DNA of 64,000 nt from Staphylococcus haemolyticus (GTDB lineage: Bacteria; Bacillota; Bacilli; Staphylococcales; Staphylococcaceae), in the NCBI RefSeq assembly GCF_006094395.1, contig NZ_CP035291.1, positions 2,232,001 to 2,296,000 of the forward strand. Reading direction: 5' to 3'. The notes under the pieces are model-generated. The model was not told the DNA's origin, searched no databases, and was given only the letters and a program-made list of their open reading frames with translations. Both the position numbers and the translations under genes were made by a program. Each line of letters starts with the position of its first letter. Position 1 is the first letter of the stretch. This document shows, one piece after another, positions 59,579 to 64,000 of this stretch.

Positions 59579-60979
59579 TTATCCACGTTTAAAGCGTACA
59601 CCTTGTGGCGTATCCTCTAATATAATGTTTTGTTCTTTAAGCATGTCTCTTATTTCATCTGCACGTGCAAAGTCTTTATTTTTACGCGCTTCATTACGTT
59701 CTTCGATGAGCTTTTCAATATCTTCATCAAGTAACATATCTGATTTATTACCTTTTAGTGGAACTCCAAGTACATCACTAAATATCTGATAAACTTCTTT
59801 GAATCGAGAAATGACTTGAGTAGATGTATTGTTCTCTAAAACATATTTATTCGCAAGTTTAGATAAATCGTACCAAGCCGTAACAGCATTAGCAGTATTG
59901 AAATCATCATCCATTACTGTCTCAAATTGCTCTATAATAGCATCAATTTGTTCGATATATTTAGATTGGTCAACGATGTCTGTCGCGATTGTTTCACGTT
60001 CTTCTATTAATTGATAGCTATTACGAATGCGTTCTAAACCACTCTTAGCTGCATTAACAAGTTCTAGATTATAGTTAATAGGACTTCTATAATGTACGCT
60101 AATCATGAAGAATCGCAGTACGTCAGGATCTACTTCTTTTATGATGTCATGAACTAGTATAAAGTTACCTAACGATTTACTCATTTTCTCGTTATCTATA
60201 TTTATAAAACCATTATGCATCCAGTAATTAGCAAATGGGGCATGATTATGCGCTTCTGATTGCGCAATTTCGTTTTCGTGATGAGGGAATTGTAAGTCAG
60301 AACCACCAGCATGAATATCAATTGTTTTGCCTAGTTCATGAAACGCCATTACTGAACATTCAATATGCCAACCTGGACGCCCTTCACCAAAAGGACTTTC
60401 CCAACTAATTTCACCTGGTTTTGCTTTTTTCCATAAAGTAAAGTCTAACGCATCTTCTTTTTGTTCCCCAGCTTCTATTCTTGCTCCTACCTTTAAATCA
60501 TCTAATGACTGATGGCTTAATTTACCGTAACCTTCAAATTTGCGTGTTCTAAAGTAGACATCGCCGTCACTCTCATAGGCGTAACCTTCATCAACTAGCT
60601 CTTTAATAAAATCAATAATCTCATCCATATGATTCATTACACGTGGATTCGAAGTCGCTTTCTTAACGTTTAATGCACCAACATCTTCATAAAACGCTTT
60701 AATGTATCTATCTGCAATATCCGGTACACTCTCATTCAATTCCTTAGAACGATTTATTAATTTATCGTCTACATCTGTGAAGTTTGAAACATAAATCACT
60801 TCGTATCCTTTATATTCAAAATATCTACGTACAACATCATAATTTATGGCAGGGCGTGCATTACCAATGTGAATATAATTGTATACTGTCGGACCACAGA
60901 CATACATTTTCACCTTACCTGGTTCGATAGGTTCAAATGTCTCTTTTTGACGCGTTAATGTATTATATAATGTAATCAT
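59579..60979 (-). CDS. cysS: Cysteine--tRNA ligase
   Basis: A 466-residue class I synthetase. Zinc/HIGH region [35 protein letters not shown], and KMSKSLGN. Start ATG 60979 ([13 protein letters not shown]) is 7 nt after GGAGAG, inside the cysE end (17-bp overlap). Co-transcribed with cysE under a T-box. Confidence 0.96.
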   Translation of the reverse strand: MITLYNTLTRQKETFEPIEPGKVKMYVCGPTVYNYIHIGNARPAINYDVVRRYFEYKGYEVIYVSNFTDVDDKLINRSKELNESVPDIADRYIKAFYEDVGALNVKKATSNPRVMNHMDEIIDFIKELVDEGYAYESDGDVYFRTRKFEGYGKLSHQSLDDLKVGARIEAGEQKEDALDFTLWKKAKPGEISWESPFGEGRPGWHIECSVMAFHELGKTIDIHAGGSDLQFPHHENEIAQSEAHNHAPFANYWMHNGFINIDNEKMSKSLGNFILVHDIIKEVDPDVLRFFMISVHYRSPINYNLELVNAAKSGLERIRNSYQLIEERETIATDIVDQSKYIEQIDAIIEQFETVMDDDFNTANAVTAWYDLSKLANKYVLENNTSTQVISRFKEVYQIFSDVLGVPLKGNKSDMLLDEDIEKLIEERNEARKNKDFARADEIRDMLKEQNIILEDTPQGVRFKRG

Positions 60980-61604
60980 CTTTAATCTCTCCGTTCTTCG
61001 CTTTTTCAAGTTGTTTTTCTAGTTGCTTAATTTGTTCATATAAAGGGTCAGGTAAATTACGGTGATCAAATGTTTTACCGATACGTTTACCCTCTTGTTT
61101 AACAATATGCCCCGGAATACCGACTACAGTCGTGTAACTTGGAACTGATTGTAATACCACTGAATTCGCACCAATATTCACATTCGAATCAATTTGAATA
61201 TTACCTAACACTTTTGACCCAGCTGCGATTAATACATTATCGCCAATATCAGGGTGACGTTTTCCTTTTTCTTTGCCCGTACCACCCAGTGTTACACCTT
61301 GATAAATAGTCACATTATCACCAATTGTACAAGTCTCACCAATTACTACACCCATACCATGGTCTATAAATAAGCGCTTGCCAATTTTCGCGCCCGGATG
61401 TATTTCAATACCTGTAAAGAAACGTGATACTTGAGATATAATTCTCGCCAATACATAGCGTTTCTTATTATATAATTTATGTGCAATAAGGTGACTCCAA
61501 ACTGCATGTAATCCAGCATATGTTGTAATAACCTCAAATGTTGTACGAGCTGCTGGGTCTTGTTCAAATACCATTTTCACATCGTCTCTCATTCTTTTTA
61601 TCAA
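60963..61604 (-). CDS. cysE: Serine O-acetyltransferase CysE
   Basis: A 213-residue left-handed beta-helix acyltransferase for the first step of cysteine synthesis. [40 protein letters not shown] and [20 protein letters not shown] are the hexapeptide repeats and catalytic region. TTG 61604 is 8 nt after GAGGGGG and gives an N-terminus ([16 protein letters not shown]) like S. aureus CysE. First gene after the T-box. Confidence 0.94.
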   Translation of the reverse strand: MIKRMRDDVKMVFEQDPAARTTFEVITTYAGLHAVWSHLIAHKLYNKKRYVLARIISQVSRFFTGIEIHPGAKIGKRLFIDHGMGVVIGETCTIGDNVTIYQGVTLGGTGKEKGKRHPDIGDNVLIAAGSKVLGNIQIDSNVNIGANSVVLQSVPSYTTVVGIPGHIVKQEGKRIGKTFDHRNLPDPLYEQIKQLEKQLEKAKNGEIKDDYII

Positions 61605-61690
61605 GACTGTCGCCCCCTCAGTTTTTTAAAAAGTTTAAAAATTTCCAAATTTAATAGCAAAATACTTAAATACATTCTAAATAAAATAAT

Positions 61691-61985
61691 TAGCGCCCCT
61701 AACACTTAAGATGCTAGAGGCGCTACTGCACGGTTCCACTCTGTATTCTAGATAAATGCAAGCTAGTATGTCTATATAACTATAGGTTACTAGATTCACT
61801 TTATCATACTCATTTACTATATTTAGTTGATTATACAAAGGTGCATTCAACATCGTCTATGGCGTACTCACAGCATCCGTACACTCTCTGATATCATAGT
61901 CCAATATTTACTAATCCTTCGCCTTTAAATACTCATACCAAAATGGCTTCGCCATCTTTAACTTTATCATATTTGCTTTAATGTA
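61691..61985 (-). promoter_or_regulatory. Cysteine T-box leader of cysE-cysS
   Basis: The T-box sequence AGAGTGGAACCGTGCAG lies at 61726-61742, followed by the terminator stem AGCGCCTC/GGGGCGCT (61691-61725). Upstream Stem I includes GACTATGATATCAGAGAGTG and a specifier loop with UGC (GTTGAATGCACC, codon at 61843-61845), which reads cysteine. Uncharged tRNA-Cys would stabilise the antiterminator and switch the operon on. Confidence 0.9.
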
Positions 61986-62046
61986 AAATTTCAAGTGTTA
62001 GATATGTTAAATTAGCATCTCATTCGTGCAACTTGCCTGATGTCCT

Positions 62047-63501
62047 TTACACGAATTTTTTCAATCGTGAAAGTACTTTATCTTTACCTAATACTTCAAT
62101 TGTATTAGGTAATTCAGGGCCGTGCATTTGACCAGTTACAGCAACACGAATAGGCATGAATAATTGTTTACCTTTAATACCTGTTTCCTTTTGTACTTCT
62201 TTAATTGTTTTCTTAATGTCAGCCGCTTCAAATGGTTCTAAAGCTTCTAATTTACCATATAAATGTGTCATCAATTCAGGAACTTGTTCTCCATTAATGA
62301 CTTCTTGTTCTTCTTCTCCTAATTCAGGCATTTCATGGAAGAACATTTCAGATAAAGGTATAATTTCGCCAGCATAGCTCATTTCTTTTTGATATAGTGC
62401 CACTAATTTGCGACCCCATTCTTTATCATCTTCACTTGGAGATTCTGGTATTAAATTAGCTTTAATAAGATGAGGCAATGCAAGTTCAAATACAGTGTCA
62501 GTATCCTTTGTTTTCATATATTGGTTATTAACCCATGCTAATTTTTGTCTATCGAACATCGCTGGTGATTTAGAAAGACGTTTTTCATCAAAGATTTTAA
62601 TAAATTCTTCTTTAGAAAAGATTTCTTCCTCTCCTTCTGGAGACCAACCTAATAATGTAATAAAGTTAAATAACGCTTCTGGCAAGTAACCTAAATCACG
62701 ATATTGCTCAATAAATTGTAAAATTTGGCCATCACGTTTACTTAATTTTTTACGTTCTTCATTAACAATTAGCGACATATGACCAAAGCGTGGCGCTTCC
62801 CAACCAAATGCTTCATAAATCATAAGTTGTTTTGGTGTGTTAGAAACGTGATCGTCACCACGAATAACATCGGAAATTTCCATGTAATGATCATCGATAG
62901 CTACAGCAAAGTTATAGGTAGGGATGCCATCTTTTTTAACGATAACCCAATCACCTATATTGTTTGAATCGAATGAAATTTCACCTTTAACCATATCATT
63001 GAACGTATACGTTTGATCTTGAGGCACACGGAATCTAATTGATGGGCGACGACCTTCAGCTTCAAACTGTTGACGTTCTTCTTCAGTTAAATGTGCATGT
63101 TGACCACCGTAACGAGGCATTTCACCACGTGCGATTTGATCTTCACGTTCTTTTTCAAGCTCTTCTTCAGTCATGTAACATTTGTACGCTTTATCTTCGT
63201 CCAATAATTGTTGAATAAGTGGATTATAGATATCACCACGTTCTGATTGACGATAAGGTCCATAACCTTTGTCTTTATCGATTGATTCGTCCCAATCTAA
63301 TCCTAACCATTTTAAGTTATCAAATTGAGATGACTCACCATCTTCAAGGTTACGTTTACTATCCGTATCTTCAATACGCACTACGAAATCACCATCATAA
63401 TGCTTAGCAAATAAATAATTAAATAATGCAGTTCTTGCATTACCAATGTGTAAATATCCAGTTGGACTTGGCGCATATCTCACTCTAATACGTTCACTCA
63501 T
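62047..63501 (-). CDS. gltX: Glutamate--tRNA ligase
   Basis: A 484-residue class I synthetase, probably non-discriminating (charging tRNA-Gln too) as usual in staphylococci that use Gat[23 protein letters not shown] holds HIGN and [12 protein letters not shown] the KMSKS loop; the anticodon-binding helical domain follows. ATG 63501 ([11 protein letters not shown]) follows AGGAGTG with 6-nt spacing. Monocistronic in appearance. Confidence 0.96.
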   Translation of the reverse strand: MSERIRVRYAPSPTGYLHIGNARTALFNYLFAKHYDGDFVVRIEDTDSKRNLEDGESSQFDNLKWLGLDWDESIDKDKGYGPYRQSERGDIYNPLIQQLLDEDKAYKCYMTEEELEKEREDQIARGEMPRYGGQHAHLTEEERQQFEAEGRRPSIRFRVPQDQTYTFNDMVKGEISFDSNNIGDWVIVKKDGIPTYNFAVAIDDHYMEISDVIRGDDHVSNTPKQLMIYEAFGWEAPRFGHMSLIVNEERKKLSKRDGQILQFIEQYRDLGYLPEALFNFITLLGWSPEGEEEIFSKEEFIKIFDEKRLSKSPAMFDRQKLAWVNNQYMKTKDTDTVFELALPHLIKANLIPESPSEDDKEWGRKLVALYQKEMSYAGEIIPLSEMFFHEMPELGEEEQEVINGEQVPELMTHLYGKLEALEPFEAADIKKTIKEVQKETGIKGKQLFMPIRVAVTGQMHGPELPNTIEVLGKDKVLSRLKKFV

Positions 63502-63723
63502 CGTATTCACTCCTATAAATATTAGTTATGTTTTAACTTCGAATTTATACGCTTTATCTAATACAGGCTACAAACTTTACACTCTAACCGAGTCGTTCTA
63601 CGCCAGTAAGAAACATCTTCAAACCATTAGAAAAAAAGCTATTCTAAACTATCATTTTAGACATGTTCCCGAATAACTTTCCACTTTACATTACCCTTAG
63701 ATAAAAGTTCGCATTTCTTCATT

Positions 63724-63752
63724 ATTGTAGCACTAAATCAATACTTTGATAA
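63724..63752 (-). promoter_or_regulatory. Possible gltX promoter
   Basis: TACAAT (63724-63729) with TTATCA 17 bp upstream (63747-63752), read on the minus strand. This would give a leader of over 200 nt. No T-box motif was found in 63511-63945; otherwise that gap shows nothing definite. Confidence 0.4.
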
Positions 63753-63945
63753 GTCACTTGTTTACGCTATAGATAATCATTAATTCATACATCTACTTTA
63801 TGTAAATAGGTTCCATGCTTCGCTTCTTGAAAAGAGTCCCCTCCACATTTAGCGTTTCACATGAAACCTAATCACTTACAATAATTTAATTTTTTATAAT
63901 TGAACATATCTTCTTAATCTCTAAGTTTAAAGAACATATTTATCA

Positions 63946-64000
63946 TTACTCTGAATCGTCTATTTTTTTAGCGAAAATAATACGCCCTGATGATGTTTGT
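63946..64000 (-). CDS. PIN/TRAM-domain protein (YacL-like), C-terminal end only
   Basis: The last 18 codons of a gene running off the right edge. The translation TSSGRIIFAKKIDDSE resembles the end of B. subtilis YacL, where a TRAM domain finishes with QTAAGRMIFA. Gene order (yacL upstream of gltX) agrees. Full function cannot be judged from this fragment. Confidence 0.6.
   Translation of the reverse strand, partial: QTSSGRIIFAKKIDDSE

Noticed and set aside
63511..63945. T-box or riboswitch before gltX
   Set aside because: No AGGGTGG-type T-box sequence or terminator/antiterminator pair was found in the gap.

Overview
The window is a chromosomal stretch of a low-GC Staphylococcus. The evidence is the rpoB/rpoC/rpsL/fusA/tuf block, the vraABC and hxlAB loci, bacillithiol gene bshB2, a YSIRK/LPXTG surface-protein locus and the cysE-cysS-mrnC-rlmB-rae1-sigH order. 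Two copies of an IS1272-type (IS1182 family) element and an IS1181/ISSha1-type (ISL3 family) element suggest a coagulase-negative species, most likely S. haemolyticus or a close relative. That species call is an inference.

Layout. (1) 1-7.4 kb: partial proP; the vraA-vraB-vraC-hotdog operon (fatty-acyl metabolism); hxlA-hxlB (ribulose monophosphate route); yojF-bshB2-folE2 (bacillithiol and folate). (2) 7.4-15.7 kb: accessory region. It holds a beheaded MFS transporter with a 34-bp ISL3 scar, a two-gene cassette (MurF-like ligase fused to a degenerate D-Ala-D-Ala-carboxypeptidase-like domain, plus an unknown toroid-like partner), IS1272-type copy 1, and an Sdr-type adhesin gene with two in-frame stops. 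(3) 15.9-20.6 kb: core metabolism (FMN reductase, HAD phosphatases, tadA, dgk-dck, GNAT). (4) 20.6-27.2 kb: accessory region with a PSM-like 25-residue peptide, a Fic pseudogene, small membrane proteins, GNAT and VOC genes, and IS1272-type copy 2 nested in an older IS end. (5) 27.3-38.2 kb: ilvE, an SDR-type threonine dehydrogenase and kbl (threonine catabolism), an AdsA-like cell-wall 5'-nucleotidase, ornithine cyclodeaminase family protein, NUDIX, GNAT and an M20 amidohydrolase. (6) 38.3-57.2 kb: translation/transcription block, all on the minus strand (rpmG, secE, nusG, rplK, rplA, [ISL3 insertion], rplJ, rplL, rsmC-like, rpoB, rpoC, rplGB, rpsL, rpsG, fusA, tuf). (7) 57.2-64 kb: sigH, rae1, rlmB, mrnC, cysS, cysE with a cysteine T-box, gltX and the 3' end of a PIN/TRAM protein (YacL).

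The most notable points are: the nested IS1272-type copy sits exactly where an older related IS end should have its subterminal hairpin, which is direct sequence evidence for inverted-repeat replacement; both copies lack a transposase stop codon inside the element; the two identical copies are inverted around about 11 kb; the MurF/pseudo-carboxypeptidase cassette lies where sdr-glycosylating genes sit in S. aureus; an undescribed amphipathic peptide gene lies at 20.8 kb; and structured RNA is predicted between rplK and rplA.
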